The translations under genes and the position numbers were made by a program. A DNA stretch of 48,888 nucleotides from an uncultured Sphingobacteriaceae bacterium (lineage in GTDB: Bacteria; Bacteroidota; Bacteroidia; Sphingobacteriales; Sphingobacteriaceae). Shown here in pieces: positions 9,169 through 17,469 of this stretch (the stretch's first letter is position 1; every line of letters starts with the position of its first letter). The notes beneath the pieces were generated by a model, which saw nothing but the letters and a program-made list of their open reading frames with translations, was not told where the DNA came from and searched no databases. The stretch lies in the NCBI GenBank assembly GCA_946480915.1, contig CAMLLO010000033.1, forward strand, positions 1 through 48,888, written 5' to 3'.

Positions 9169-10632
9169 TTACTTCTTATAATTCCACTCTACACCGCTGG
9201 TTCGAAAAGGAACAGTCGGAAGACCTGCCGCATTTACCAGATTAGGCATCGCTTTTTCATCCCAGGCGAAACGGACATTTTCGGGCTTTGAAACTTCCGG
9301 TGCCGACACGATCACTTTTTTACCTTCAATAACAGCGGTAGCAGGAACGAAGTTGCCGTCTTTCGCGGCCACGCTAAACCATGTTAATTCCTTTCCATCC
9401 GAACTTTTTAATCCTGCAGCGTTCTTAAATGCTAAGATGGCTTTCCCTTTCCTGACTTTCATTCGCCTAAAGGTTGGACCGCTGCTTTGCAGCCTCTTTT
9501 TATAATCTTTATCTAAAGCAATTAAGGCCAGACGTCTGCCTACCTCCCATTTGTAGGAAGGGTGAATATCTGCCAGGTTATCTACCAGATCGGTCGTTAC
9601 CACCATTCCTGTGTATGGAATCTTTAAAGACTGCGTTTGCGATTCCCAGAATTCTGCCAGGGTCTCGGGCGTGTGGCTAAGCTTATCTTTCCGCTTAGTA
9701 TAGTAATAGGGTGCAATTTGTACCGAGTAAAAGGGCAGTTTGTCATCCCCCCATTTTTTACGCCACCCCTCAATCAGGGCTTGCATCTTGTCGGCATATT
9801 TCATTCCAGCCTGGTCATGGACCATAAGATTCGATTCACCCTGATACCATAAAAACCCTCGTAAAGCAAATGGCGCTAAGGGTGAGATCATGCTGTTATA
9901 ATTTTTCCCTACAGGCGAATTATCCATAATTACAGGATTTTTCGCTACGTCAGCAGCAAATGCAGGTAACGATTTGTATGCCTCTGCAGGGGTCCATGGC
10001 TCTATACGGCTTCCGCCCCATGATGACGAGATAATGCCAACCGGGATGTGCATCTCTTTTTGAATGTTCTTTGCAAAATAAAATCCCGCTGCAGAGATTC
10101 TTTCCAGGGCCTCTCCGCTGGCTTCATTCCAGCCATTCGAGGTTACATCGGGCAAACTTAGCTTTTTCTCAACCTGAAACAATCGGATGTTGGGATAGCT
10201 ATTCTTTAACTCTAATTCAGCGCTATCTATCCCACGCGCAGGCTTTGCATATTTGTAAAGCGCACGATTCAAGGGATATTCCATGTTCGACTGTCCGGAA
10301 CACAACCAAACCTCGCCAACCAATAAATTGGAAAGAGTTATGATATTGCTGGCGCGTATGGTCATTTCCTGAGGTTTGTCATTCGCCTTTAAGGGTGATA
10401 AAAGAACTTTCCAATAGCCCGATGTATCTGCTTTAGTTGTTTTCTGTTGCCCGGCGAAACTTACCGTCACGCTTTCTCCGGAATTTGCCCAACCCCATAT
10501 TGGCACTACCTTATCTCGTTGTAAAACCATATTGCTGCCAAGAATCTTTGGCAAACGGACCTGTGCAGTAACAAGAGACTGGCATACAAAGTATAGGACG
10601 AAAAGTGTCAGAGATTGTAGTTTCATAAACAA
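9169..10632 (-). CDS. Sialate O-acetylesterase-like SGNH hydrolase
   Basis: 487 residues (485 if the second Met at 10626 is used). A signal peptide precedes VRLPKILGSNMVLQRD. A beta-sandwich (about 35-100) is followed by an SGNH/SASA hydrolase domain. Its nucleophile block is CSGQSNMEYP with Ser115, then ISSSWGGSRIEPWTP, then FLWYQGESN, and the catalytic pair is Asp355-x-His357 in ADIHPSYKWEVG. Family members deacetylate sialic acids or plant cell-wall sugars in the periplasm. With two pectin-type genes in the window, hemicellulose or pectin deacetylation is as plausible as sialate. It is a single-gene unit diverging from the MBL-fold gene. Confidence 0.85.
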   Translation of the reverse strand: MFMKLQSLTLFVLYFVCQSLVTAQVRLPKILGSNMVLQRDKVVPIWGWANSGESVTVSFAGQQKTTKADTSGYWKVLLSPLKANDKPQEMTIRASNIITLSNLLVGEVWLCSGQSNMEYPLNRALYKYAKPARGIDSAELELKNSYPNIRLFQVEKKLSLPDVTSNGWNEASGEALERISAAGFYFAKNIQKEMHIPVGIISSSWGGSRIEPWTPAEAYKSLPAFAADVAKNPVIMDNSPVGKNYNSMISPLAPFALRGFLWYQGESNLMVHDQAGMKYADKMQALIEGWRKKWGDDKLPFYSVQIAPYYYTKRKDKLSHTPETLAEFWESQTQSLKIPYTGMVVTTDLVDNLADIHPSYKWEVGRRLALIALDKDYKKRLQSSGPTFRRMKVRKGKAILAFKNAAGLKSSDGKELTWFSVAAKDGNFVPATAVIEGKKVIVSAPEVSKPENVRFAWDEKAMPNLVNAAGLPTVPFRTSGVEWNYKK

Positions 10633-10649
10633 TAGGGAGGTTTAAGCTT

Positions 10650-10657
10650 CAAATATA
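10650..10657 (-). promoter_or_regulatory. Candidate Bacteroidetes -7 box for the esterase gene
   Basis: Read on the minus strand this is TATATTTG, a full match to TAnnTTTG, 17 bp before the start codon. No clear TTG is found at the -33 position, so the call is weak. Confidence 0.3.
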
Positions 10658-10828
10658 GGAAAATGTAATTCCTGGCCAGATTTGTAATCTATATTTTGCA
10701 GTCGGGAAAACACCCAACGAGGTTTTACTTACAATTCCATTATTTAGATGTGTTTTTTATTGAGTTTTCCATTAATATAAACTCTGTTTGCCTTTATTTG
10801 TAAAAAATAGAAAAGAGAGAACAACCAT

Positions 10829-11923
10829 ATGTTAATACCCATTTTTATTGTAATTCTGCTAATTGTCTTTGGATATATCTTCTTGCATCGGCCGCAGTTT
10901 GGTAAGATTTCTACCGGCCGGCGGCTGGAGAGGATCAAAGCGTCGCCTAATTATAAAGACGGGAAATTTCAGAATCTTAGTATTACGCCTGACTTAACTG
11001 AAGGAGTAACTTATTTCCAGGTGCTGAGAGAGGTTGTTTTTAATAAAAGTAAAAGCGTAAGACCACCAGCGATTTTACCATCGACAAAAACCAACCTGTT
11101 AAATTTAGACCCGGCAGAAGATGTACTGGTATGGTTTGGCCACTCATCCTATTTCATCCAGATAGACGGAAAGAAAATCCTTGTGGACCCGATCTTTAGC
11201 GGACGGTCTTCTCCCGTTAAATTCACAACCAAAAGTTATAAAGGCAGTGATGTTTATTCTGCAGAGGATTTACCGGAAATTGATTACTTATTTATCTCTC
11301 ATGACCACTGGGATCATTTGGATTACGAAACGGTAACAAAGCTAAAGCCTAACATCAGAAAAGTTATTACAGGCTTGGGCGTAGGTGCACACCTCGAACA
11401 TTGGGGATATTCAAAAGATATAATCGTAGAATGCGATTGGAATGAAGAACTGGATCTGGGTGCAGGATTTAAAGTGAATACGACACCTGCCAGGCATTTT
11501 TCTGGTCGTGGCTTAAAAAGGAATCAGGTGCTATGGCTGTCTTTTGTTTTAAGCACTCCCTCTATGAAGTTGTACTTCGGCGGCGATTCCGGATACGATA
11601 CTCACTTTAAAACTATTGGAAATTCATTTGGACCGATTGATCTCGCAATTTTAGAATGCGGACAATATGATAGCCATTGGAAATACATCCACATGCACCC
11701 GGATGAAATAGTTCAGGCTGCAATAGATTTGAAAGCCAAAATGTTATTACCGGTGCATTGGGCCAAATTCGCACTTGCTAAACATGCATGGGATGAACCC
11801 ATAACGAGGGTAACAGAGGAATGTGAAAAACGGAGTGTTCCGGTTTTGCATCCGATGATAGGTGAGGCCATCTACCTGAAAAATATTAAAGAGTTTACAG
11901 CATGGTGGTTAAATGTAAAATAG
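10829..11923 (+). CDS. MBL-fold metallohydrolase, NAPE-PLD/UlaG type
   Basis: 364 residues. A single hydrophobic N-terminal segment (2-19) looks like a signal anchor. The metallo-beta-lactamase core carries the zinc motif His158-x-His160-x-Asp162-His163 (SHDHWDHLD), and His223, Asp253 and His310 are the probable remaining metal ligands. The order FGHSSYFIQIDGKKILVDP, then the HxHxDH motif, GGDSGYDTHF and LLPVHWAKFAL is characteristic of the NAPE-phospholipase D-like subgroup. The substrate cannot be read from sequence; phospholipid or other phosphodiester is possible. It diverges from the esterase gene across a 196-bp intergenic region. Confidence 0.82.
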   Translation: MLIPIFIVILLIVFGYIFLHRPQFGKISTGRRLERIKASPNYKDGKFQNLSITPDLTEGVTYFQVLREVVFNKSKSVRPPAILPSTKTNLLNLDPAEDVLVWFGHSSYFIQIDGKKILVDPIFSGRSSPVKFTTKSYKGSDVYSAEDLPEIDYLFISHDHWDHLDYETVTKLKPNIRKVITGLGVGAHLEHWGYSKDIIVECDWNEELDLGAGFKVNTTPARHFSGRGLKRNQVLWLSFVLSTPSMKLYFGGDSGYDTHFKTIGNSFGPIDLAILECGQYDSHWKYIHMHPDEIVQAAIDLKAKMLLPVHWAKFALAKHAWDEPITRVTEECEKRSVPVLHPMIGEAIYLKNIKEFTAWWLNVK

Positions 11924-12042
11924 CATCATTTTGAGTTTAGAGGATCAGGCATCGGTGTATAGAAAATACTACATTTCATTAATTTAAACAGATCTAAAAT
12001 AATGAAAATCATCACTGGCATAGAATTGGCAATCCAATTTTT

Positions 12043-12162
12043 ATGGAAAAGAAAACTAACTTAAGCAGCGCAGACAAGCTTTTAAAAGCTATCCTTTCAG
12101 ATGATCTTAGAAAATTCAGAGCAAAACAACAAAAACGATGTGCGATAAGCAAGGCTTCCTAA
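12043..12162 (+). CDS. Possible small basic protein (39 aa)
   Basis: A short ORF from ATG 12043 to TAA 12160-12162 encodes 39 residues beginning MEKKTNLSSADKLLKAI and ending with a basic tail (KFRAKQQKRCAISKAS). It fills part of the gap after the MBL gene, and a strong hairpin with a T-run (12186-12212) follows it, which suggests a transcript ending here. An amphipathic helix is likely over residues 9-30. No family is recognised. The length alone makes it uncertain. Confidence 0.4.
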   Translation: MEKKTNLSSADKLLKAILSDDLRKFRAKQQKRCAISKAS

Positions 12163-12185
12163 AGGGCTTTGCTTTATAAAAATCT

Positions 12186-12212
12186 AAAGAGCTTAATAAA
12201 GCTCTTTTTTTG
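12186..12212 (+). terminator. Rho-independent terminator
   Basis: The 9-bp stem AAAGAGCTT (12186-12194) pairs with AAGCTCTTT (12199-12207) and runs into a T-stretch. It lies 23 bp after the small ORF at 12043-12162. The short A-run on the 5' side means it could also work on the minus strand. Confidence 0.75.
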
Positions 12213-12341
12213 TTTAATGATCTTTTTTTCAAAAATGCTTTGTATGTTCGTACGTGAAAGGCTTGTTTCCAAATAACAGCATCCTTTCTTTATTGCTCCC
12301 GTATAAGAGTAATTCTTTTCCCCCAAGGGCAAAAAAACGAA

Positions 12342-12962
12342 ATGAGTAAAGTTACTTCCAAAAGTGTAAACATATTTTTGGCATTGGATAAAAATGCTCT
12401 CATCGGCTATTTTAACCCACATGATATTTCGCCCATTTATAAGCGCCAGCTGGGAGTTAAATTCGAACAATATATTCGGCAATCTGTAAAGTCATGCAAG
12501 CGTTATGATCCGGTATTTTTTAAATTAACCAGCAACAGTAAAGTAGATGAGCAATTTGCAGGGCCGTTGATGTATGCTGTTCGCAGGCATTTTTCCGAAA
12601 GAAGAGATGAAGAAGTTGCGGCTTTTAGCCGATTTAAACGTCGTAATTATGGAATAATTTTCGTGAGTTTGATAATCGTTGCGATTTTAAATTTCTTGTT
12701 GCCAGCAATAATTTCAAAAGAGCTCGCTAACGAATCGGGCTTAACTCATTTTATCGACGTGTTTAGCTTCGTGATATTTTATCACCCTTTAACCGAGCTC
12801 TTATTTAACTGGAATCCTTTTCTGAAAAGAATTCATCTCTTAAATAAATTGATAAAGGCGGAAGCGATTATAGTGCCGGGTAATGATAAATCCGGACATG
12901 TTTCTAATAACTTTGATGAGTACGAATGTCGGGAAGAAAGCGAAATGGAGCGAGTATTTTAG
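12342..12962 (+). CDS. Unknown membrane protein
   Basis: 206 residues; no family recognised. A soluble N-terminal part (1-105) contains KSVNIFLALDKNALIGYFNP and a basic stretch RRHFSERRDEE. Two hydrophobic segments follow at about 108-125 (YGIIFVSLIIVAILNFLLPA) and 138-155, and the C-terminal part is again polar. This suggests two membrane spans with both ends in the cytoplasm. It is convergent with the SulP gene (33 bp between stops). Start ATG 12342 is chosen because the following sequence is uniformly coding-like. Confidence 0.65.
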   Translation: MSKVTSKSVNIFLALDKNALIGYFNPHDISPIYKRQLGVKFEQYIRQSVKSCKRYDPVFFKLTSNSKVDEQFAGPLMYAVRRHFSERRDEEVAAFSRFKRRNYGIIFVSLIIVAILNFLLPAIISKELANESGLTHFIDVFSFVIFYHPLTELLFNWNPFLKRIHLLNKLIKAEAIIVPGNDKSGHVSNNFDEYECREESEMERVF

Positions 12963-12995
12963 GGCATTGAAAAAATATCAAGTTCTTTTTCCTTG

Positions 12996-14540
12996 CTAAG
13001 ATAACTTCTTCTCAACAGCGACGTGGTATTCTGGATCCTCCAGGATATTTACATCAATCAGGTCTTCTGCATTTTTTAGCAATAATCTGCAATCCGGACT
13101 GAGATGTTTTAGATGCAGTTTCTTGTTTGCAGTGCGGTAGCGTTCTGTAAGCTTACTCAGCGCTTCAATGCCCGACATATCGGCGACGCGGCTATCTTTG
13201 AAATCTATGATCACCTGATCAGGGTCATTTACAACATCAAATTTCTCATTAAAACTTGCTACTGATCCAAAGAAAAGTGGTCCGTAAATTTCATAATGTT
13301 TCGTACCATCTTCATCCAGGAATTTCCGGACTCGAATTCTTTTAGCGCTTTCCCACGCAAATACTAATGCTGAAATGATTACGCCAATTAAAACGGCCAG
13401 GGCCAGGTTATGCAGCCAAATAGTAATCAAGGTGACAGCGAAGCATACAAATACGTCAGCCCTGGGCATTTTATTTACGATCTTTAAACTTATCCATTCA
13501 AAGGTTCCTACAGCAACCATAATCATAACGCCTGTAAGCGCTGCCATTGGAAGCCGTTCGATTACCGGCGCGCCTACCAAAATAACCGTTAGAATGGTTA
13601 GGGCGGCAATAATTGCCGATAAGCGTGCGCGAGCCCCGGCAGAAAGATTAACCAGCGTTTGAGCGATCATCGGACAACCTCCCATTCCGGAAAAGAAGCC
13701 ATTTAAAATATTGGCACTTCCCTGGGCTATGCATTCTTTATTGCCGCGGCCACGGGTTCCGGTAATCTCATCCACCAGGTTAAGTGTTAGCAAGCCTTCT
13801 GTAAGGCCCACCCCTGCCATAATTAAGGCATATGGAAAAATAATAGCTAATGTCTGAAAACTGAAAGGCACCTGCGGAATATGGAAAGGTGGAAAGCCTC
13901 CATTTACAGATGCTATATCTTTTACTGTTTTGGTATCTATATGAAAGCCTAACACAATTCCAAAAACTACCAGAATAGCCAGCAGCGAAGCAGGTACGGC
14001 CTTTGTAACCTTTGGCACTAATACAACCAGGACAATTGTTAGTGCGGTTAAACCAGCCATAGTATACAAATTATCTCCCGATAACCAGGTTGATCGTCCA
14101 TTAGCAATGGTTTTAAATTGCTCAAGTTGTGCCATGAAAATAATCACTGCCAAGCCATTTACAAATCCGTACATCACGGGTTGTGGCACCAGGCGTATAA
14201 ACTTTCCAAATTTTAAAAATCCTACTAAAAGTTGAACCACGCCGGCTAATGCCACCGCAGCAAACATATATTCGATGCCATGAGATGAAATCAGCGACAT
14301 AAGCACAACAACCGTTGCTCCGGCTCCACCTGAAATTAAGCCCGGCCTTCCGCCTAAGATTGCAGTAACCAGGCCCATTATAAATGCTGCATACAAGCCT
14401 GTTAAGGGTGGTAAACCTGCTAATATGGCAAATGATAAAGATTCTGGCATCATTGTCATAGCAACCGTAAGCCCAGACAGTATTTCTACCTTATAATCTA
14501 CTTTTTGGTTAAAATCGAACAGGCGTAAATACGACTTCAT
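12996..14540 (-). CDS. SulP/SLC26-family anion transporter with STAS domain
   Basis: 514 residues with about ten to twelve membrane spans. The SulP signature region is present near the N-terminus (GLTVAMTMMPESLSFAILAG, GLYAAFIMGLVTAILGGRPG) and the central FFSGMGGCPMIAQTLVN segment is typical. A cytoplasmic STAS domain occupies about 410-500 (VIIDFKDSRVADMSGIEAL). Family members import sulfate, bicarbonate or other inorganic anions, often with Na+ or H+. The substrate is not determinable; sulfate would fit the sulfite-reductase genes 15 kb away, but the two are not linked in an operon. It is monocistronic and diverges from the SIMPL gene. Confidence 0.9.
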   Translation of the reverse strand: MKSYLRLFDFNQKVDYKVEILSGLTVAMTMMPESLSFAILAGLPPLTGLYAAFIMGLVTAILGGRPGLISGGAGATVVVLMSLISSHGIEYMFAAVALAGVVQLLVGFLKFGKFIRLVPQPVMYGFVNGLAVIIFMAQLEQFKTIANGRSTWLSGDNLYTMAGLTALTIVLVVLVPKVTKAVPASLLAILVVFGIVLGFHIDTKTVKDIASVNGGFPPFHIPQVPFSFQTLAIIFPYALIMAGVGLTEGLLTLNLVDEITGTRGRGNKECIAQGSANILNGFFSGMGGCPMIAQTLVNLSAGARARLSAIIAALTILTVILVGAPVIERLPMAALTGVMIMVAVGTFEWISLKIVNKMPRADVFVCFAVTLITIWLHNLALAVLIGVIISALVFAWESAKRIRVRKFLDEDGTKHYEIYGPLFFGSVASFNEKFDVVNDPDQVIIDFKDSRVADMSGIEALSKLTERYRTANKKLHLKHLSPDCRLLLKNAEDLIDVNILEDPEYHVAVEKKLS

Positions 14541-14563
14541 CTTAGGATCAATTTAAAAAGCTG

Positions 14564-14571
14564 CAAAGGTA
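14564..14571 (-). promoter_or_regulatory. Candidate -7 box for the SulP gene
   Basis: The minus strand reads TACCTTTGC, a full match to the Bacteroidetes TAnnTTTG element, 23 bp before the SulP start codon; this predicts a leader of roughly 15-20 nt. The -33 TTG is not evident. Confidence 0.45.
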
Positions 14572-14723
14572 GGCAAAAATGCACTCCAGTTTCTTCCTGA
14601 TGAATGTCGCGCCCGATTGAGTTTCTACGTAAGCTTATCAGGGATGGAACTATTAGGCCGATTATCTGTTATGGAAAATACCTATGTCAATCATCCAATT
14701 AAAACACACAAAAATTATTGAAC

Positions 14724-15437
14724 ATGAAAAAATTAATCACAGCAGCTATTTTAGTATTTGTTACAATTTCGGGTTTTGCTCAGAATGTTGATACGAGGAG
14801 GAAAATTGAAGTCTCAGGATCCGCTGAAGCGGAAGTTACACCTGATATAATTTATGTAGGAATATCACTTAAAGAGTATTTTCGTGATAATGCCAATAAA
14901 AGAAAAGTTGAAATTGAGGAACTAGAGCGCCAATTACAGAAGGCAGTTATGGATGCGGGAATCCCAAAAGAAAACTTTACTATTAACAACATTTCAAGTT
15001 ATAACTACGCATTTGAAAAAAAGAAAAACCCTGAATTTTTAGCAAGAAAGCAGTACCGCATCAAGGTTACCGATTTAAACAAGTTTAACCAGATATTAAG
15101 TGCAGTTGAACCAAGAGCGGTGGAATATACGAATGTTGAAAGCTACGATTACTCTAAAATTGAAACGCTAAAGCAAGAGCTTAAAATAAAAGCGCTTCGA
15201 GCTGCAAAAGATAAAGCCTCTTACCTGGCCGCTGCTCTTAACGATAAAGTTGGAGATGCACTCGAGATACAGGAAATCAATAATGAATATTACCCGCAGC
15301 CAATGTACAGAGCCAATGCAACAATGCGCATGGACAAAGGGATGGCTAGCGCAGAGATGGCTCCTATGCCCGAAATCGATTTCAAGAAGATTAAGTTAAA
15401 TTACCAGATGAGGGCAATATTTGAATTAAAGAATTAA
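14724..15437 (+). CDS. SIMPL-domain (DUF541) periplasmic protein
   Basis: 237 residues from ATG 14724; a TTG two codons upstream is possible but less likely. The signal peptide is MKKLITAAILVFVTISGFAQ. The mature part begins with RKIEVSGSAEAEVTPDIIYV, the classic start of the SIMPL/YggE fold, and continues with RQYRIKVTDLNKFNQIL and a long helix with KALRAAKDKASYLAAAL, both standard for the family. YggE-type proteins are linked to oxidative or envelope stress, but the biochemical role is poorly defined. It forms a single unit, ended by a strong hairpin at 15485-15513. Confidence 0.88.
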   Translation: MKKLITAAILVFVTISGFAQNVDTRRKIEVSGSAEAEVTPDIIYVGISLKEYFRDNANKRKVEIEELERQLQKAVMDAGIPKENFTINNISSYNYAFEKKKNPEFLARKQYRIKVTDLNKFNQILSAVEPRAVEYTNVESYDYSKIETLKQELKIKALRAAKDKASYLAAALNDKVGDALEIQEINNEYYPQPMYRANATMRMDKGMASAEMAPMPEIDFKKIKLNYQMRAIFELKN

Positions 15438-15484
15438 GCTTAAGAAGCTTATCTCAAATTTGCCAGGAGTCGGTTAAAAGGAAG

Positions 15485-15513
15485 TTCTCAAGTGTTTATA
15501 AAACACTTGAGAA
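15485..15513. terminator. Strong bidirectional hairpin between convergent genes
   Basis: A perfect 13-bp stem TTCTCAAGTGTTT / AAACACTTGAGAA with a 3-nt loop lies between the SIMPL gene (+) and the response regulator (-), 4 bp from the stop of the latter. Its symmetry and position fit a shared terminator. Confidence 0.75.
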
Positions 15514-15517
15514 TTAA

Positions 15518-15880
15518 TTATTGTTGCAATACGTTGCTTAATAAGTTTTCCAACTCATCTAAATCGAACGGTTTGGCCAGATAGGTATCGGCCCCGGCTT
15601 CCTCTGCTAAGGTTGCCACATCATTATTCGCCGAAAAATATATCACCGGAATATCTTTATATTTCGGATGGCTTTTTATCAGCTGCGTTGCTACTTTACC
15701 CCCAGAATCCGGAATCCAATTATCCATCAAAATTATATCCGGCTGGGTTTCTTCAATATCCTCGAGGATATTCGCACAAGTGGTTCGGGTATTAATTTTC
15801 CAACCCTTCTCTTCCAGCAGATAAGTTAAAATACTTAATATATCTACATCGTCATCAAAAACTAATACACTCTTTTCCAT
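15518..15880 (-). CDS. Orphan single-domain response regulator
   Basis: 120 residues, a receiver domain only. The acidic residues are in LVFDDDVD, the phospho-acceptor is Asp53 in IILMDNWIP, the switch Ser is in IYFSAN (83) and the conserved Lys is Lys103 in LAKPF. No kinase gene is adjacent, so it must be phosphorylated by a kinase elsewhere or feed into a phosphorelay. The sequence around Asp53 (MDNWIPDSGG instead of the usual LDxxMPxxxG) is common in CheY-like regulators of this phylum. Confidence 0.87.
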   Translation of the reverse strand: MEKSVLVFDDDVDILSILTYLLEEKGWKINTRTTCANILEDIEETQPDIILMDNWIPDSGGKVATQLIKSHPKYKDIPVIYFSANNDVATLAEEAGADTYLAKPFDLDELENLLSNVLQQ

Positions 15881-16202
15881 CAGTGAGGTAAAAATATAAC
15901 AAATAAATTATTTCTGCAAAATCTTAATTTATAATATAATTGAAATAGCGCGGCAGTAGCAAATAGCCCATCCGTACTGATGAACTCCCGACGAATAATA
16001 GGGAGTACCTGGTCCTTAGCTGGTTTAAAATTTAAAATCCGGAATGTATAATTTTTTCAGGTATAGATATATGCCAGACGCTAGTAGAAACGCGGCGTCG
16101 CTCACTGATAGATACTGAACTAATGACGTGAATAGTTGAGGACTTTATTGAGACCAAGCAAATTCAGAGGGTCTTCTTTCTCTGGGATTAATCTGATAAT
16201 AT
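15881..16202. other. Intergenic region without a recognisable gene
   Basis: I see no ORF with coding character and no RNA gene here. The only structure noticed is a short inverted repeat ACTCCC (15984-15989) / GGGAGT (16001-16006), and the region upstream of the response regulator is very AT-rich, as expected for a promoter. Confidence 0.5.
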
Positions 16203-16251
16203 AAAAAAGAGCACCTTCTCATACAGCCCGATTTGTTCGGGCTTTGAGAGG
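16203..16251 (-). terminator. Rho-independent terminator of the minus-strand gene at 16262
   Basis: On the minus strand a long interrupted stem (CCTCTCA...AGCCCGA-ACAA-ATCGGGCT...TGAGAAGG, 16214-16251) is followed by TGCTCTTTTTT. It starts 11 bp after the stop codon of the small unknown gene. Confidence 0.75.
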
Positions 16252-16261
16252 CATTGATTCA

Positions 16262-16492
16262 TCAGATACGATAACGCAGTGAAATGGTATTACCAATTGC
16301 CTGAATTAACTCTTTTAAAACTGGATTTGAGGATTCTTTTTGACTCCAGCCACTCTGGTCCTTTTTGCAAAGAGTTACAGTGGTTCCCTGAAGTAAAATT
16401 TGTGACTCTATCGTTCTATCAACCTGGTTTAATTTAATCAGTTGAAAATGGAACTTTGATCCGGCCACACTAATTGTAAATGTTTGTCCCAT
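16262..16492 (-). CDS. Unknown small protein (76 aa)
   Basis: 76 residues beginning MGQTFTISVAGSKFHFQLIK and ending NTISLRYRI. It is predicted to be mainly beta-strand, with no membrane segment and no signal peptide. I do not recognise the family. A good terminator directly after the stop and 130 bp of free upstream sequence support a real, separately transcribed gene. It lies downstream of the DUF4112 gene on the same strand and could share its transcript. Confidence 0.6.
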   Translation of the reverse strand: MGQTFTISVAGSKFHFQLIKLNQVDRTIESQILLQGTTVTLCKKDQSGWSQKESSNPVLKELIQAIGNTISLRYRI

Positions 16493-16622
16493 AGTTTATA
16501 TTGGTCTTATATTAAATAATAACATGAGCCAGGACTTCTTGTTTGAGTCGTTCCAGCGAATAAATTAAATTTGGGGTAAAGGCCGGCCTTTCTAAAAATA
16601 AAGAATCGTTTGTCAAATATGT

Positions 16623-17105
16623 TTAAAACCAGCTAAAAACCCATGCAAAAAGCTTCCAGACAAGAAATAAAAATAAAATGAAGAGTACGATTAAGACAAT
16701 CACTGCCGTTGTCCAAACACTCTTTCCGCTCCCCTGGTATCTGCCTTCTTCGTAATGCTCTTTTAGGAGCCTGATGTTTTTTGAATTGGCCTTATAAAAA
16801 AAGTCGAAGATTTGGCCTATAACCGGAATTGCGCCAATTGTAGCATCCAGTATTGCATTTATCGTCATTAAAGCCACTATTTTACCGCTAGCCCCATTTT
16901 TTGCCATAGTTAATATTAAGGCTGATGATAATAAAAAGCCGGATAAATCTCCCGCTACGGGTACAAGATTCAAAAGAGGATCTAGTCCGAACCTGAAATT
17001 TGTGCCAGGAATACGAAAACGTTCATCTAACAGATAGGCTATTTGTTCAACCCACCGCAATTTACCTGTGAGTTTTACTGGTGCTGATGTATTTCGGTTT
17101 ATCAT
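16623..17105 (-). CDS. DUF4112-family membrane protein
   Basis: 160 residues. The segment LLDERFRIPGTNFRFGLDPL followed by NLVPVAGDLSGFLLS matches the DUF4112 pattern, as does AIPVIGQIFDFFYKANSKN. Two hydrophobic stretches lie in the domain (about 48-70 and 80-105) and a strong membrane anchor at the C-terminus (about 131-158). The function of the family is unknown. The upstream 240 bp hold no other minus-strand gene, so it probably begins its own transcript. Confidence 0.85.
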   Translation of the reverse strand: MINRNTSAPVKLTGKLRWVEQIAYLLDERFRIPGTNFRFGLDPLLNLVPVAGDLSGFLLSSALILTMAKNGASGKIVALMTINAILDATIGAIPVIGQIFDFFYKANSKNIRLLKEHYEEGRYQGSGKSVWTTAVIVLIVLFILFLFLVWKLFAWVFSWF

Positions 17106-17298
17106 TAATTTCTAAAAATTTGTACAAGCATCGCTTCAGCTCCAAACAACGAGTGCAGGATTTTAATCACCAAGACATCGATATAAATCATTGAAGCGCC
17201 CAATATTTAATGGAACATGAAAACTAGCTCATAGGTTCTGAGAAAATCAGTTGAGAAGCAAATTGCGTGATTACTAAGCTTTTAAAATGTCCTTTTTC

Positions 17299-17461
17299 TT
17301 GACTTTGGTTGTACATATTGTAATGATATTGTAAATCAATTAACAAAATGACAACTTTTTTAAAAAAACTTTGCGCAATTATTAAAAATGCCTTACCTTT
17401 ATGTCAGGTTTATAATTGGTTAGTTAAAGGCCTTCATCCTCCCCGTTTGAAGGCCTTTTTT
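17299..17461 (+). ncRNA. Possible small RNA ending in a strong terminator
   Basis: Between two minus-strand genes the plus strand carries a terminator (17426-17461) with no recognisable plus-strand gene in front of it. Upstream is TTGACTTTGG at 17299 and an AT-rich stretch TAATGATATTG at 17321, loosely like -33 and -7 elements, which would give a transcript of about 120-130 nt. The only ORF (from ATG 17348) reads through the terminator into the antisense of the thioesterase gene and looks non-coding. The terminator may instead simply serve the thioesterase gene on the other strand. Confidence 0.3.
17426..17461 (+). terminator. Rho-independent terminator, plus-strand polarity
   Basis: The stem AAAGGCCTTC (17426-17435) pairs with GAAGGCCTTT (17449-17458) and the plus strand continues with further T residues. 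On the minus strand the stem is followed by only three T, so the plus direction fits better, although the stop of the minus-strand thioesterase gene lies 9 bp away. Confidence 0.7.
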
Positions 17462-17469
17462 ATTTCAAC

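Noticed and set aside
12174..12482. 102-codon minus-strand frame
   Set aside because: It runs across the terminator at 12186-12212 and antisense to the 5' part of the gene at 12342.
15881..16202. Possible RNA gene in the gap before the response regulator
   Set aside because: Only one 6-bp inverted repeat is visible; no tRNA-like or known riboswitch-like structure could be traced.
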